DNA from: Thermincola carboxydiphila
GTDB lineage: Bacteria; Bacillota; Thermincolia; Thermincolales; UBA2595
DNA: 32,904 nt
Assembly: GCA_016841045.1 (NCBI GenBank)
Contig: JAENZX010000037.1
Location: 1-32,904 of the forward strand
Direction: 5' to 3'
Below the pieces are notes generated by a model, which worked only from the letters and a program-made list of their open reading frames with translations, searched no databases and had not been told where the DNA came from. Within the stretch, counting starts at the first letter, position 1. The number at the start of each line of letters is the position of its first letter. Both the position numbers and the translations under genes were made by a program. Shown here piece by piece: positions 16,978 through 26,233 of the stretch.

Positions 16978-18348
16978 GTGGTAAGGGCAAAAAATAAATT
17001 AAGGTTTGTTTGTAGGGAATGCGGTCATCAAGAATTCAAGTGGCATGGGCGCTGCCCAGGATGCGGCACGTGGAATTCAATGATTGAAGAACTTAACACA
17101 GATAGAGGGAAACGGAGTACGGCTTTTTCTGAATCCAGGCCTGTTCCCATCACAACAGTGACAGATGTTTCCGAACAACGGATATTAACAGGCTGTGGGG
17201 AACTGGACAGAGTGCTGGGGGGCGGAATCGTTCCAGGGTCGTTAATTCTTATCGGAGGAGACCCGGGTATAGGAAAATCTACCCTTGCTCTTCAGGCGGC
17301 CTCTGCTATTGCTGACAGACAACTACTTTCGTTATATGTGACCGGTGAGGAATCGGCACAGCAAACAAGGATGCGTGCGTTAAGACTTGGTGTGATGACA
17401 GAAAGTCTATATGTTTTAACTGAAACGTCTCTGGAGCATATTAAGAATTATGCGGAGAAACTTTCTCCGAAACTAATAGTGATAGATTCGATTCAGACTG
17501 TTTATACCGAAACTATTCCATCGGCCCCCGGAAGTGTGGCCCAGGTCAGGGAATGTACAGCTTATCTCTTGCAAATGGCCAAGGCAAATAATATACCTGT
17601 ACTGATTGTAGGTCATGTTACGAAAGAAGGATTTCTTGCAGGTCCAAGAGTTTTGGAACATATGGTAGATACAGTTCTCTATTTTGAGGGCGAACGACAT
17701 CATACCTTTAGGATACTTAGGGCAGTGAAGAACAGGTTTGGTTCAACCAATGAGATTGGAGTATTTGAAATGGGGGGGCAGGGTCTTCAGGAAGTGTCTA
17801 ATCCTTCAGAAATCTTTTTGGCTGAAAGGCCTACCGGGGTCTCCGGTTCTGTAGTTGTTGCCGGGATGGAAGGCAGCCGCCCAATGCTTGTCGAAATACA
17901 GGCTCTGGTCAGCTCAAGTAATTTTGGAAATCCCCGTCGGATGACCAGTGGAATTGACATTAACAGGGTAAACCTGATAGCTGCTGTGTTGGAAAAGAGA
18001 GTCGGACTGCATATAGGAAACCAGGATGCATATGTCAATGTTGCTGGCGGTGTGAGGCTTACAGAACCCGCAGTTGACTTGGGTATTGCTGTAGCCCTTG
18101 CTTCAAGTTTCCGTGATATTCCCGTTATCCAGTCAGCTGTAATTTTAGGTGAAATTGGCTTGACCGGCGAGGTCCGGGGTATCAGTCAGGTGGCAAAAAG
18201 AATACACGAAGGGGTCAAACTCGGATTTGGAACATTCATTATTCCAATGGCAAATTTGAGCCAGTGTAAGGATAACGGCAATTGTAAAATTATTGGTGTA
18301 GAAACTGTGGTTGAAGCTTTTGAATTGGCATTGGGGGTAAGTGCATGA
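16978..18348 (+). CDS. radA: DNA repair protein RadA (Sms)
   Basis: A 456-residue RecA-like ATPase involved in recombination and branch migration. The N-terminal zinc finger has CRECG and CPGCG (residues about 12-29). Walker A is GGDPGIGKS (93-101). The RadA-specific KNRFG motif is near residue 251, and the C-terminal third is the Lon-protease-like domain without proteolytic activity. The length matches the family (about 455). The start is GTG with AGAGGT upstream. The stop overlaps the disA start by 4 bp (ATGA), so the two are translationally coupled. In Bacillus RadA also regulates DisA, which fits this pairing. Confidence 0.95.
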   Translation: MVRAKNKLRFVCRECGHQEFKWHGRCPGCGTWNSMIEELNTDRGKRSTAFSESRPVPITTVTDVSEQRILTGCGELDRVLGGGIVPGSLILIGGDPGIGKSTLALQAASAIADRQLLSLYVTGEESAQQTRMRALRLGVMTESLYVLTETSLEHIKNYAEKLSPKLIVIDSIQTVYTETIPSAPGSVAQVRECTAYLLQMAKANNIPVLIVGHVTKEGFLAGPRVLEHMVDTVLYFEGERHHTFRILRAVKNRFGSTNEIGVFEMGGQGLQEVSNPSEIFLAERPTGVSGSVVVAGMEGSRPMLVEIQALVSSSNFGNPRRMTSGIDINRVNLIAAVLEKRVGLHIGNQDAYVNVAGGVRLTEPAVDLGIAVALASSFRDIPVIQSAVILGEIGLTGEVRGISQVAKRIHEGVKLGFGTFIIPMANLSQCKDNGNCKIIGVETVVEAFELALGVSA

Positions 18349-19418
18349 AAGACGAGCAATTAATGGATAGTGAACTGCGAAAGGCCATAAAAATACTGGC
18401 CCCCGGCACTGTTTTGCGTGAGGGTCTGGAAAACATACTAAGTGCCCGAACCGGCGCACTAATAGTTGTGGATGACACTCCCCAGGTGATGGATATAACG
18501 GTCGGTGGCTTCGAAATAAATGCCGACCTTACCCCGGCTAACATCTATGAATTAGCGAAGATGGATGGGGCAATCATTCTTAACAGTGATGCGAAAAAAG
18601 TTTTATATGCTAATACACAGCTAATTCCTGACCCTAATACAACATCTTCGGAGACCGGTATTAGACACCGGACTGCAGAACGTGTCGCCCGTCAGAGCGG
18701 TGCACTGGTAATTTCAATTTCCCAGCGTAGAAATATGATAACAATTTACCAGGGGAACTCCAAATATGTACTTCGCGATATTGGGGTAATTTTAACCAAG
18801 GCCAACCAGGCCGTACAAACCCTAGAAAAATATAAGGTTGTTCTTGATAAAGCAATGGCAACACTGAGTACTGTGGAGTTTCAGGATTTTGTTACTCTTC
18901 ATGATGTAGCCAAGGCTATTCAGAGGACAGAAATGGTAGTCAGGATAGTTAGAGAAGTAGAAACTTATATAGATGAGCTCGGAACAGAAGGCAGATTAGT
19001 CAGCATGCAGCTTGATGAGGTAGTGGCTAATGTAGAAGATGACGGTTTGCTCATTGTTGAAGATTACTTGAAAGAAGACAAGGCCCCTGAAGAAGTGCTT
19101 CATACAATTGGCAGCTGGAATGCTGAAGATTTACTGGACTTATCCCTTATATGCAGAGCTCTGGGGTATACTGGGAGTTCCAGTATCCTTGATCAATCAG
19201 TGTCCCCTCGGGGCTATAGGATCTTATGCAAAATCCCGCGCCTCCCTTGGCCTGTAATTAAGAATTTAGTAGAAACCTTTGGTTCGCTGCAAAGAATACT
19301 GAACGCATCAATAGAAGAACTGGACGAGGTTGAGGGTATTGGTGAAGTAAGAGCAAAAGCTATTAAAGAAGGGCTCAAGAGGTATAGGGATCAGATACTG
19401 CTGGACAGACACTGGTAA
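18345..19418 (+). CDS. disA: DNA integrity scanning protein DisA, diadenylate cyclase
   Basis: A 357-residue protein. The DAC domain (about 1-145) carries the catalytic DGA (74-76) and RHR (107-109) motifs and makes c-di-AMP from two ATP. A helical spine follows (about 150-290), and the C-terminal helix-hairpin-helix DNA-binding domain contains LDEVEGIGEVRAKAIKEGL (about 325-343). It scans DNA for branched structures and lowers c-di-AMP when it meets them, linking DNA damage to sporulation. Start overlaps radA. Followed by a palindromic repeat that doubles as a terminator. Confidence 0.96.
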   Translation: MKDEQLMDSELRKAIKILAPGTVLREGLENILSARTGALIVVDDTPQVMDITVGGFEINADLTPANIYELAKMDGAIILNSDAKKVLYANTQLIPDPNTTSSETGIRHRTAERVARQSGALVISISQRRNMITIYQGNSKYVLRDIGVILTKANQAVQTLEKYKVVLDKAMATLSTVEFQDFVTLHDVAKAIQRTEMVVRIVREVETYIDELGTEGRLVSMQLDEVVANVEDDGLLIVEDYLKEDKAPEEVLHTIGSWNAEDLLDLSLICRALGYTGSSSILDQSVSPRGYRILCKIPRLPWPVIKNLVETFGSLQRILNASIEELDEVEGIGEVRAKAIKEGLKRYRDQILLDRHW

Positions 19419-19426
19419 AAAGTAAG

Positions 19427-19538
19427 GCTGTTGAAAAGTTTCGTCAAAAACTGCGCCGGAATCCTCGACGTACGCACAAAAGTACGCCTGCGGTTACGGC
19501 GCAGTTTTTTTCCTTGTTATACTCGCTTTTGAACAACC
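19427..19538. repeat. Palindromic intergenic repeat copy 1, also disA terminator
   Basis: Outer arms GGCTGTTGAAAAG and CTTTTGAACAACC (imperfect) enclose a strong stem AAAAACTGCGCCG / CGGCGCAGTTTTT (19446-19458, 19497-19509) with a T7 run. Its central block AATCCTCGACGTACGC ... GTACGCCTGCGGTT is shared with two other copies in this window, while the arms are not. The remaining sequence up to 19674 holds no gene; a further AAGAAGGCATA/TATGCCTTCTT hairpin with T6 lies at 19600-19632. Confidence 0.75.
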
Positions 19539-19674
19539 ATACCTGCAGGCCTGAGATGTTCTCTAAAAATTTTTTCTCGAACAACTTTCAAAAAAAGAAA
19601 GAAGGCATAGTATAATATGCCTTCTTTTTTAATATAATTTTTAGGTGCTAATTTTATGCCGGGCGGCATATATA

Positions 19675-20070
19675 TTATGTAAAGTTAAAAAAACGGAGGG
19701 TTGATAGTTTTTTGTGTTCCTTGATAAATACGTCGTAAAGGTTAAGATCTAATTGGTTACATAGGGCTGCCAGATAAAAAAGGTTTCTGCCCACCTCAGC
19801 TTCAATGATTTCTTTGCAACTTGGACATAGCTCTCCGCTGATGTGAGAGTCAACCAAATCTTTTAATTCAGAAATAGTGATATCTTCAGGAATAGCTTTT
19901 CTTTCCGCGTTTATCTTAACACATCCGCAGCTTGTAACGGCCTTGGTAACAGCACGGTTGATACGGGCAGAAGCTTCCTGTAGCTTGCTTAAAACGTCGA
20001 GGATGCTCTGGTGTCTTATCAGTAGTTCGGAGACCTTATTCTGGAACTCATCGCATAATAAATCTTTCAC
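19675..20070 (-). CDS. Small conserved-looking protein with MazG-like C-terminus, function unknown
   Basis: A 131-residue acidic protein, starting GTG after a GGGGGGAAG ribosome binding site. It has Cys motifs SCGCVK (about 47-52) and CPSC (about 82-85) and two helical segments. The C-terminal EVGRNLFYLAALCNQLDLN resembles the E-x-x-D helix and following helix of MazG-type nucleotide pyrophosphohydrolases, but the catalytic Asp is replaced (GRN), so activity is doubtful. It has an excellent promoter and is divergent from carD. I recall similar small proteins beside disA/carD in Peptococcaceae, but the family name is uncertain and no function is claimed. Confidence 0.7.
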   Translation of the reverse strand: MKDLLCDEFQNKVSELLIRHQSILDVLSKLQEASARINRAVTKAVTSCGCVKINAERKAIPEDITISELKDLVDSHISGELCPSCKEIIEAEVGRNLFYLAALCNQLDLNLYDVFIKEHKKLSTLRFFNFT

Positions 20071-20117
20071 TTGCTTCCCCCCAGTGGCTTGTTTTAAAAT
20101 TAGTTCCCTTTGGCTTC

Positions 20118-20147
20118 ATTATACTTTCGGGGAACTTATCCTGTCAA
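20118..20147 (-). promoter_or_regulatory. Strong sigma-A promoter of the 131-residue protein gene
   Basis: On the minus strand TTGACA (20142-20147), 18 bp, TATAAT (20118-20123): both boxes are perfect consensus. About 50 bp from the start codon. Confidence 0.85.
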
Positions 20148-20172
20148 TGTGGTAAGATATTAAAAATTATCA

Positions 20173-20202
20173 TTGACATTATGGAAAAGGATATGATAAA
20201 AT
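20173..20202 (+). promoter_or_regulatory. Possible upstream carD promoter
   Basis: TTGACA (20173-20178), 18 bp, TAAAAT (20197-20202). It lies 40 bp before a second, better promoter. Confidence 0.5.
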
Positions 20203-20212
20203 AATTTATTTT

Positions 20213-20242
20213 TTGACATTTGGCATTCCTTTGTGCTATACT
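20213..20242 (+). promoter_or_regulatory. Main carD promoter
   Basis: TTGACA (20213-20218), 18 bp, TATACT (20237-20242), with TG in the extended -10 position. Confidence 0.8.
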
Positions 20243-20273
20243 AATATAGAAATGCCTAGTGAGGAGGTTAATC

Positions 20274-20750
20274 ATGTTTAATATAGGAGATAAAGTGGTT
20301 TACCCCATGCACGGCGCAGGTGTAATTGAGGCCATAGAAGAACAGGAAGTTCTGGGTGAAATTAGAAAATATTATATAATGCGGATGCCAATTGGGGATA
20401 TGAAGGTAATGATACCTACAAATAATATTAAGGGAATTGGTCTTCGTCAGGTTATTGATGAGGATGGAGTACAAAAAGTCTTAGGTATTCTCAATGACCG
20501 TACCACTACAAATACTCAGAACTGGAATCAGCGCTACCGTAACAACCTTGAAAAGATTAAAAGTGGGAATATCTATGAGGTTGCAGAAGTAGTAAGGAAC
20601 CTAATGATTAGGGAAAATGAAAAAGGGCTTTCTACGGGTGAACGTAAGATGCTGGAGAATGCAAGACAAATCCTGATCAGTGAACTGGTTTTGGCTCGCG
20701 GAACTGAAGAAAAGAAAATAGAGTCTATGTTGGAAGCTGTGTTCGCATAA
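20274..20750 (+). CDS. carD: CarD-family transcriptional regulator
   Basis: A 158-residue protein. The N-terminal RNA-polymerase-interacting domain (about 1-60) starts MFNIGDKVVYPMHGAGVI, the typical CarD/TRCF-RID opening. The C-terminal helical domain (about 65-158), with RYRNNLEKIKSG and LSTGERKMLENAR, binds promoter DNA. It stabilises open complexes, often at rRNA promoters. The ATG at 20274 is chosen because GAGGAGGT lies 5 bp upstream; an in-frame GTG at 20259 would include the ribosome binding site. Monocistronic: own promoter and own terminator. Confidence 0.94.
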   Translation: MFNIGDKVVYPMHGAGVIEAIEEQEVLGEIRKYYIMRMPIGDMKVMIPTNNIKGIGLRQVIDEDGVQKVLGILNDRTTTNTQNWNQRYRNNLEKIKSGNIYEVAEVVRNLMIRENEKGLSTGERKMLENARQILISELVLARGTEEKKIESMLEAVFA

Positions 20751-20777
20751 ACGTCAGGAAACTGGCGTTTTTTTTTA
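20751..20777 (+). terminator. Terminator of carD
   Basis: ACGTCA, loop GGAAAC, TGGCGT followed directly by a run of nine T. Confidence 0.85.
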
Positions 20778-20808
20778 ATAGCATAAAATTAGGGCTAAGT
20801 GCATGCGC

Positions 20809-20917
20809 GGGAAAATGGCATCTGGCGTTGTTGCGCGGGCCGACGCAATCCTCGACGTATGTTTAATACGCCTCCGGTTGCGCCTCCCCGTGCGCCTAGC
20901 CAGAACGGCATTTTCCC
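20809..20917. repeat. Palindromic intergenic repeat copy 2
   Basis: Arms begin GGGAAAATGGCATCTGGCG and end with the near-complement CCAGAACGGCATTTTCCC. The centre AATCCTCGACGTATG-TTTA-ATACGCCTCCGGTTGCG holds the core hairpin CGTAT/ATACG. It is closely related to copy 3. The 337-bp carD-yacL gap contains nothing else apart from a terminator and a promoter. Confidence 0.8.
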
Positions 20918-21009
20918 ACCCCTGGGTCGGGACTAAAGTGCGAAGAGTCTATTATATATGCAGGTATGGGGTCTAAAAATAATGCTGACAGGCGTATTTT
21001 TTTTGTGTA

Positions 21010-21039
21010 TTGCTAGTATCGCGGTTGTTGGCGTATAAT
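21010..21039 (+). promoter_or_regulatory. Promoter of the yacL operon
   Basis: TTGCTA (21010-21015), 18 bp, TATAAT (21034-21039), about 50 bp before the start codon. Confidence 0.65.
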
Positions 21040-21087
21040 GGAAACAAAAGCTTCATAAGCTATTACCTAAGAAGGAGGTGACATTGA

Positions 21088-22227
21088 GTGGTTCGCAGGA
21101 TTCTACGTATTTTGTTTGTGTTATTGTTTTTTGCCGCCGGAAGCGGGTTGGGTTATTACTATTTGCCGGAAAATACTGCTATTGCCGGGGTGGTACTTAA
21201 TTCGCCGGTAACTCGCTACAGTGCAATTGGACTTGTGGCTGTATTTAGTGGTTTTATAGGTGTTATTTTGGCGCCAAGTATAGTGGAGAAGCTTATCTGG
21301 GTGACATCATGGCTTGAGCAGAAGCTAAACAGGATGTCTATTCAGGAAATAATCGGAGGCGCCACCGGTTTAATACTTGGACTTATAATAGCTACTTTAT
21401 TAGGTAGTGCTATATCATGGATGGGTGTGGTAGGTGGAGTACTCCAGAGTGTTATTACAATCATGTTAGGCTATCTGGGTCTTAGTGTAGGCACCAAAAG
21501 AAAAGAGGAACTTCTTAGTTTTATTCCCCGTTTCGGTAAAGATAAACCTACAAAGACTGAAGCAAAGCAGTCACAATTATATAAAATTCTGGATACTAGT
21601 GTTATCATCGATGGTCGCGTTGCAGATATCTGTAAAAGTGGATTTATTGAGGGGACACTTATTATTCCCGGTTTCGTATTAGAAGAACTGCGTCATATTG
21701 CGGATTCCTCAGACTTGCTTAAAAGAAACAGAGGTCGTCGTGGTTTGGATATCCTTAATAAAATCAGGAAAGAACTTGATGTGATGGTTCAGATTAGTGA
21801 ACAAGATTTTGAAGATATAGCTGAAGTAGACAGCAAACTAGTCAAGCTTGCCCAGGTTTTAAATGGAGTTGTTTTGACTAATGATTATAACCTGAATAAG
21901 GTAGCAGAACTGCAGGGGGTGAAAGTTCTTAATATTAACGAACTGGCAAATGCCGTCAAACCGGTGGTTCTACCAGGAGAAGAAATGACTGTACAGGTAA
22001 TGAAGGATGGAAAAGAGGCAGGCCAAGGTGTTGCATATCTTGATGATGGGACGATGATAGTGGTTGATGGGGGCAGAAAATTTATGGGTCTTACCATAAG
22101 TGTTGTTGTCACCAGTGTGCTCCAGACTGCCGCAGGCAGAATGATTTTTGCCAAGCCAAAGCTGGGGGAGAAGAGAACATCGGAGCAAGAGGCGTCATCC
22201 TTTGACGAGGTGAATGCCATTGGATAA
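21088..22227 (+). CDS. yacL: Membrane PIN/TRAM-domain protein (YacL)
   Basis: A 379-residue protein. Four predicted transmembrane helices occupy residues 1-125 (hydrophobic runs near 5-25, 40-62, 88-108 and 112-132). The PIN nuclease-like domain (about 165-290) opens with the acidic motif LDTSVIIDGR and ends near VLTNDYNLN, where conserved Asp residues bind metal. A C-terminal TRAM domain (about 295-355) would bind RNA. The start is GTG with AAGGAGGTGA 8 bp upstream. Its role is not well established in the family; membrane-attached RNA cleavage is an inference. The 3' end overlaps ispD by 14 bp. Confidence 0.92.
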   Translation: MVRRILRILFVLLFFAAGSGLGYYYLPENTAIAGVVLNSPVTRYSAIGLVAVFSGFIGVILAPSIVEKLIWVTSWLEQKLNRMSIQEIIGGATGLILGLIIATLLGSAISWMGVVGGVLQSVITIMLGYLGLSVGTKRKEELLSFIPRFGKDKPTKTEAKQSQLYKILDTSVIIDGRVADICKSGFIEGTLIIPGFVLEELRHIADSSDLLKRNRGRRGLDILNKIRKELDVMVQISEQDFEDIAEVDSKLVKLAQVLNGVVLTNDYNLNKVAELQGVKVLNINELANAVKPVVLPGEEMTVQVMKDGKEAGQGVAYLDDGTMIVVDGGRKFMGLTISVVVTSVLQTAAGRMIFAKPKLGEKRTSEQEASSFDEVNAIG

Positions 22228-22918
22228 GTTTGCAGCAGTAATCCCTGCCGCTGGTCAGGGTAAGAGGATGATGGGTGACAGAAACAAACAATTTATGCTT
22301 CTTAAGGATATTCCTATTATAGTACATACGTTAAAAGTTTTTCAGGAATTGCCTTTAGTTACAGAGATAATCATAGTATGCGGTGCTGGAGAGGCCGAGT
22401 ATTATCACAGTGAAATTCTGCCCGCTTACAGAATTACTAAGCCTGTTTCTGTTGTTACAGGAGGCCGGGAACGACAGGATTCTGTGTACAGGGGACTTGA
22501 AGCGGTTTCCGATAATGTCCGGCATGTTCTGATTCATGATGGTGCCAGGCCTTTTGTTTCACCGGAACTTATTTACGCCCTTGCGGAAGAGGTTAAGCTG
22601 TCCGCTGCCGTGGTACCAGGTATTCCGGTAAAAGATACAATTAAGAGAACAGATTCCGGCGGTTTTATAACTGATACTCCGCCAAGGGACGGTTTATGGC
22701 AGGTCCAGACTCCCCAGACTTTTGACTTGCAATTAATAAGGAAGGCTTACCGTGAAGCCGTGAAGGCAGGCTTCTACGGAACTGACGACTCATCTCTGGT
22801 AGAGCGGCTCGGGATTGCCGTAAAACTAATTCCCGGGTCTTATGAAAATATCAAAATTACCACACCCGAAGACCTTATTATAGCTGAGGTATTATTGAAG
22901 AGGAGGGCGTGTAGTTGA
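22214..22918 (+). CDS. ispD: 2-C-methyl-D-erythritol 4-phosphate cytidylyltransferase
   Basis: A 234-residue enzyme of the MEP isoprenoid pathway, converting MEP and CTP to CDP-ME. The nucleotide-binding signature PAAGQGKRM with NKQF is at residues 10-28, and later HDGARPFVS (about 107-115) and the C-terminal [10 protein letters not shown] helix are characteristic. Start ATG with GACGAGGTGA just upstream, inside the yacL 3' end. It overlaps ispF by 4 bp, matching the common ispD-ispF pairing. Confidence 0.95.
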   Translation: MPLDKFAAVIPAAGQGKRMMGDRNKQFMLLKDIPIIVHTLKVFQELPLVTEIIIVCGAGEAEYYHSEILPAYRITKPVSVVTGGRERQDSVYRGLEAVSDNVRHVLIHDGARPFVSPELIYALAEEVKLSAAVVPGIPVKDTIKRTDSGGFITDTPPRDGLWQVQTPQTFDLQLIRKAYREAVKAGFYGTDDSSLVERLGIAVKLIPGSYENIKITTPEDLIIAEVLLKRRACS

Positions 22919-23394
22919 GATTTGGCATAGGTTACGATGTCCACCGTCTGGTAAGCGGTCGTGCTCTTATCTTGGGAGGAGTAAAGGTGCCCTTTGATTT
23001 AGGGCTTGATGGTCACTCCGATGCTGACGTTCTGGTACATGCAATAATGGATGGGCTTCTTGGTGCGGCAGGTCTGGGTGATATAGGTAAACATTTCCCG
23101 GACACTGACCAGCAGTATAAAGGAATTAGCAGTCTCAAGCTGTTAGAACATGTTCGTGTACTGTTAAAGCAAAACAACTTCAAAGTAAATAATATTGACA
23201 CTGTTATAGTTGCTCAAAGGCCGAAACTAGCGCCTTTTATAAAAGAGATGCGGGACAATATCTCTAAAATACTTAATATCCCCTGCGAAAGGGTTAATAT
23301 TAAAGCTACAACTACTGAAGGCCTCGGTTTTACCGGGACGGGGGATGGAATTGCGGCTTATGCCGTGACCAGTCTTGCAGAACTTGATTCTTAA
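22915..23394 (+). CDS. ispF: 2-C-methyl-D-erythritol 2,4-cyclodiphosphate synthase
   Basis: A 159-residue homotrimeric enzyme of the MEP pathway, forming MEcPP from CDP-MEP. The metal-binding D8-V-H10 of GYDVHRL is intact, as is the flexible-loop region [11 protein letters not shown] with its His near 42. The C-terminal [15 protein letters not shown] is the family signature. The start codon is TTG (overlapping the ispD stop), with AGGAGGG upstream. Followed by a terminator. Confidence 0.95.
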   Translation: MRFGIGYDVHRLVSGRALILGGVKVPFDLGLDGHSDADVLVHAIMDGLLGAAGLGDIGKHFPDTDQQYKGISSLKLLEHVRVLLKQNNFKVNNIDTVIVAQRPKLAPFIKEMRDNISKILNIPCERVNIKATTTEGLGFTGTGDGIAAYAVTSLAELDS

Positions 23395-23444
23395 GGTGAA
23401 GAAAAATAATAAACCGGAAACGTAACTATGTAGATGTAATTAAG

Positions 23445-23475
23445 CCCCTTCCAAGTCGGAGGGGGTATTTTCTTG
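23445..23475 (+). terminator. Terminator after ispF
   Basis: CCCCTTCC, loop AAGTC, GGAGGGGG (8 bp with one G-U) followed by TATTTTCTT. The remaining 23476-23666 contains a small TGTCTT/AAGACA hairpin at 23574-23588 and no gene I can support. Confidence 0.75.
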
Positions 23476-23666
23476 TAAGGAACATGCATGATTGGAACAT
23501 GGTTAAAGCGTTGACTGATTAACGGATGCTGGTTGTTTTTGGGGCGCATAAAAAGGATGGTTTTGAGGAAATATTGTCTTTAGAAGACAGAATTATTTGA
23601 GCGGGGTCTGCCCTGCTTTATTTGTTTCAGGATAAAATATGACTAAAAACTAAAGGGGGCTTTGCA

Positions 23667-24554
23667 ATGAAGGGAACCGGTCGCTTTATTCGCATTTTCG
23701 CAGTAATATTTATTACAATATTTTTTATTGGATCTGCTGCAGCAGAATATTCCAGGGTTGTTACATTTGGGGCCGACCTGAGCGGGGCTCAACGCACTAT
23801 GCTGGCAGCTGAGTTCGGGGTTAATCTTGCACAGGCCGATGTCCCAGTAGTGGAGATTACCAATGCTGAAGAAAGAAGGTATTTGGAAGGCTTGGTAGCT
23901 GATAATCTTATAGGAAATAGGGCCATATCTTCTGCTTTGGTTGAAATGCTGCCGGAAGGTCAGGGAATCAACGTGGAAACAAGGAATATTACATGGGTTA
24001 CGACAGATATGTATGAAAACGCATTGGTTACTGCCGGTATATCAGATGCGCGAATTATAGTTGCAGCCCCCTTTCCGGTGTCTGGTACTGCTGCTCTAAC
24101 GGGAATCTTTAAGGCGGTTGAGCATGCTACCGGCAGATCTCTTGGAAACACGTCCAAGAAAATTGCCAACGAGGAACTTGTGCGGACCGGGCAGTTGGGG
24201 CAGGAGATTGGCAAGGAAAAAGCTACCCGGCTGATACTGCTGGTTAAAGAAAGGATAGTCAGAGAACGTCCTGAGACACGCGTTGAAATAAGACAGATTA
24301 TAGTAAATGTTGCCGGTGACCTGAATATTAACTTGACAGAACGCCAAATAGAAGATATTACAACTCTTATGCAGAGAGTAAGCAGCTTGAAATTGAACAT
24401 TGGCGATATTTCACGGCAAATTACCGGATTGAGAACCGAGGTCGAGAAAAATATAAAAAACAGTGCCGAGGTCAAAGGTTGGGTCACGCGTTTGCTTGAT
24501 TTAATCAACCAGTTAATACAGCAGATAAGGGCCTTGTTCCTACAGGAGCAATAA
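23667..24554 (+). CDS. DUF1002-family secreted protein (YpuA-like)
   Basis: A 295-residue protein. A signal peptide is clear: positive start, hydrophobic run FAVIFITIFFIGSA, and an AAA-E cleavage region around residue 25. The mature part fits the DUF1002 pattern, with NVETRNITWVTTDMYENALVTAGI and APFPVSGTAALTGIFKA in the middle and a coiled-coil-like C-terminus (about 215-295). Members are common in spore formers; the function is unknown. It has its own ribosome binding site (AAAGGGGGC) and terminator, so it is a separate unit inserted between ispF and gltX. Confidence 0.85.
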   Translation: MKGTGRFIRIFAVIFITIFFIGSAAAEYSRVVTFGADLSGAQRTMLAAEFGVNLAQADVPVVEITNAEERRYLEGLVADNLIGNRAISSALVEMLPEGQGINVETRNITWVTTDMYENALVTAGISDARIIVAAPFPVSGTAALTGIFKAVEHATGRSLGNTSKKIANEELVRTGQLGQEIGKEKATRLILLVKERIVRERPETRVEIRQIIVNVAGDLNINLTERQIEDITTLMQRVSSLKLNIGDISRQITGLRTEVEKNIKNSAEVKGWVTRLLDLINQLIQQIRALFLQEQ

Positions 24555-24607
24555 AGAGGGTTTGGGAACTTGTTTGTTTGAAGTGTCAATGATAAAATAC
24601 AAAGGAC

Positions 24608-24653
24608 AGAGCCTTTATTGGTTTGTGTTTTTACGACCGGTAAAGGCTTTTTA
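24608..24653 (+). terminator. Terminator of the DUF1002 gene
   Basis: GCCTTTATTGGT and ACCGGTAAAGGC form a 12-bp stem with two G-U pairs, followed by TTTTT. Confidence 0.85.
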
Positions 24654-24665
24654 AAAGCAACCAAG

Positions 24666-24695
24666 TTGCTTCTGATGTCATAGCAATGATATAAT
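24666..24695 (+). promoter_or_regulatory. Promoter of the gltX-cysE-cysS operon
   Basis: TTGCTT (24666-24671), 18 bp, TATAAT (24690-24695), with TG in the extended -10 position. The 45-nt leader is too short for a T-box, and none is seen. Confidence 0.75.
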
Positions 24696-24740
24696 ATAGA
24701 GATGGTATTTTTGTGCTATTTAACATGAGGAGGTTTCTTG

Positions 24741-26198
24741 ATGGATAATTCAGTGAGAGTCAGGTTTGCTCCCAGCCCAACCGGCCCTCTGCACATAGGC
24801 GGAGCCAGGTCTGCTCTGTTTAACTGGCTGTTGGCTCGAAGATACGGGGGCAGCATGATTGTCAGGATAGAAGATACAGATCTTGAAAGATCCAGCCGCG
24901 AATCTGAAGAAAACATCCTTAACGCTTTAAACTGGCTCGGTATTGACTGGGATGAAGGTATTCAAAAAGGCGGTGAACATGGCCCTTATCGCCAGACAGA
25001 ACGACTTGATACATATCGTGAGGCTGCACAAAGGCTTATAGAACAGGGACATGCTTATCACTGCTATTGTACCGAGGAAGAAGTGGAAGCAGAAAGGCAA
25101 GCCTGTATGGAACGGGGTGAATTACCCAGGTATCTAGGCAAATGTCGTGATCTTTCTGAGGAAGAAAGGCTTAAGCTTGAATCTGAGGGACGTAAAAAAG
25201 TTGTCCGCTTTAAAGTGCCGGAAAACGAAAATGTAATTGTCCAAGATTTGGTTAGAGGCAACGTTGTATTCGAAAGCAACGGCATAGGAGATTTCGTCAT
25301 TGTTAAATCAGATGGGATTCCCACTTATAATTTTGCAGTTGTCATGGATGACGCTCTCATGGGAATAACTCATGTAGTACGCGGAGAAGAGCACCTCTCC
25401 AACACTCCGCGGCAGTTGGTCCTATATAAAGCCTTAAATTTGAAGACGCCGACTTTTGCCCATGTTTCTTTGATTTTGGGTAAAGACCGCAGTAAGATGA
25501 GTAAGCGTCATGGTTCTACCTCTATTGAGGCGTATCAAAACCAGGGATACCTGCCAGAAGCCCTTGTAAACTTCCTCGTGCTGCTGGGGTGGTCACCGGA
25601 AGGGGAACAGGAGATTTTTACTCTGCAAGAACTGGTACAGCAGTTTTCGCTTGACAGGGTTGCCAAGAATCCAGCTGTATTTGATGTTGACAAGCTCAAC
25701 TGGATTAACGGTCATTATATCAGACAAAGCCCACCCGAGCGAATAACGGATTTGGCCATTCCCTTTTTGAGGGAAGCTGGATATATTACTGGTGAAATTG
25801 ACCAACAAACTTTTGAATGGCTGAAGCTTATTGTCATATCGGTTCAGGAAAAGCTGGCATTTGTTGCTCAGATAACTGACCATGTTCGGCTTTACTTTGA
25901 TGACCATGTTACTATGGAAAGTGAAGAAGCGGCAATGGTGCTTAAAGATGACGATATACCGGGAGTAATGGCTGAGTTTCGCCGTAAAGTCAGTGAAGCA
26001 GAAGAACTAACTCCGGAAGGAACCAAGGCGATTCTAAAGAGCCTGACTAAGGAGCTGAAACTGCCTGGGAAAAAAGTTTATATGCCTATTAGGGTAGCTC
26101 TTACAGGTCAGACTCATGGACCCGAATTATTTTACATAATTCCTGTTCTTGGAAGGGATAGGATATTAGTCAGATTAGCACAAACAGTAGGAGTTTAA
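24741..26198 (+). CDS. gltX: Glutamyl-tRNA synthetase
   Basis: A 485-residue class I synthetase. The HIGH-type motif HIGG is at 18-21 after FAPSPTGPL, and KMSKR at 252-256. A zinc-type Cys cluster (YHCYC near 110 and a later CRDLS) lies in the connective insertion. The C-terminal helical anticodon-binding region ends near 480. It charges tRNA-Glu and may be non-discriminating toward tRNA-Gln; this cannot be told from the sequence alone. The ATG at 24741 is chosen because AGGAGG sits 7 bp upstream; a TTG directly before it is a possible alternative. First gene of an operon with cysE and cysS, as in Bacillus. Confidence 0.96.
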   Translation: MDNSVRVRFAPSPTGPLHIGGARSALFNWLLARRYGGSMIVRIEDTDLERSSRESEENILNALNWLGIDWDEGIQKGGEHGPYRQTERLDTYREAAQRLIEQGHAYHCYCTEEEVEAERQACMERGELPRYLGKCRDLSEEERLKLESEGRKKVVRFKVPENENVIVQDLVRGNVVFESNGIGDFVIVKSDGIPTYNFAVVMDDALMGITHVVRGEEHLSNTPRQLVLYKALNLKTPTFAHVSLILGKDRSKMSKRHGSTSIEAYQNQGYLPEALVNFLVLLGWSPEGEQEIFTLQELVQQFSLDRVAKNPAVFDVDKLNWINGHYIRQSPPERITDLAIPFLREAGYITGEIDQQTFEWLKLIVISVQEKLAFVAQITDHVRLYFDDHVTMESEEAAMVLKDDDIPGVMAEFRRKVSEAEELTPEGTKAILKSLTKELKLPGKKVYMPIRVALTGQTHGPELFYIIPVLGRDRILVRLAQTVGV

Positions 26199-26233
26199 TG
26201 TGCTGAGTTGGCTTTTTAGGGGGAGTTCAAAAC

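Noticed and set aside
19427-20917. CRISPR array
   Set aside because: The repeats are long, palindromic, far apart and not regularly spaced; no cas genes are present.
23526-23600. 24-codon ORF before the DUF1002 gene
   Set aside because: No ribosome binding site and no recognisable features; expected by chance in a gap.
23960-24664. 234-codon minus-strand frame opposite the DUF1002 gene
   Set aside because: It is antisense to a gene with a signal peptide and family motifs, and runs through that gene's terminator.
24696-24740. T-box riboswitch before gltX
   Set aside because: The leader is only about 40 nt and has no T-box motif or antiterminator.
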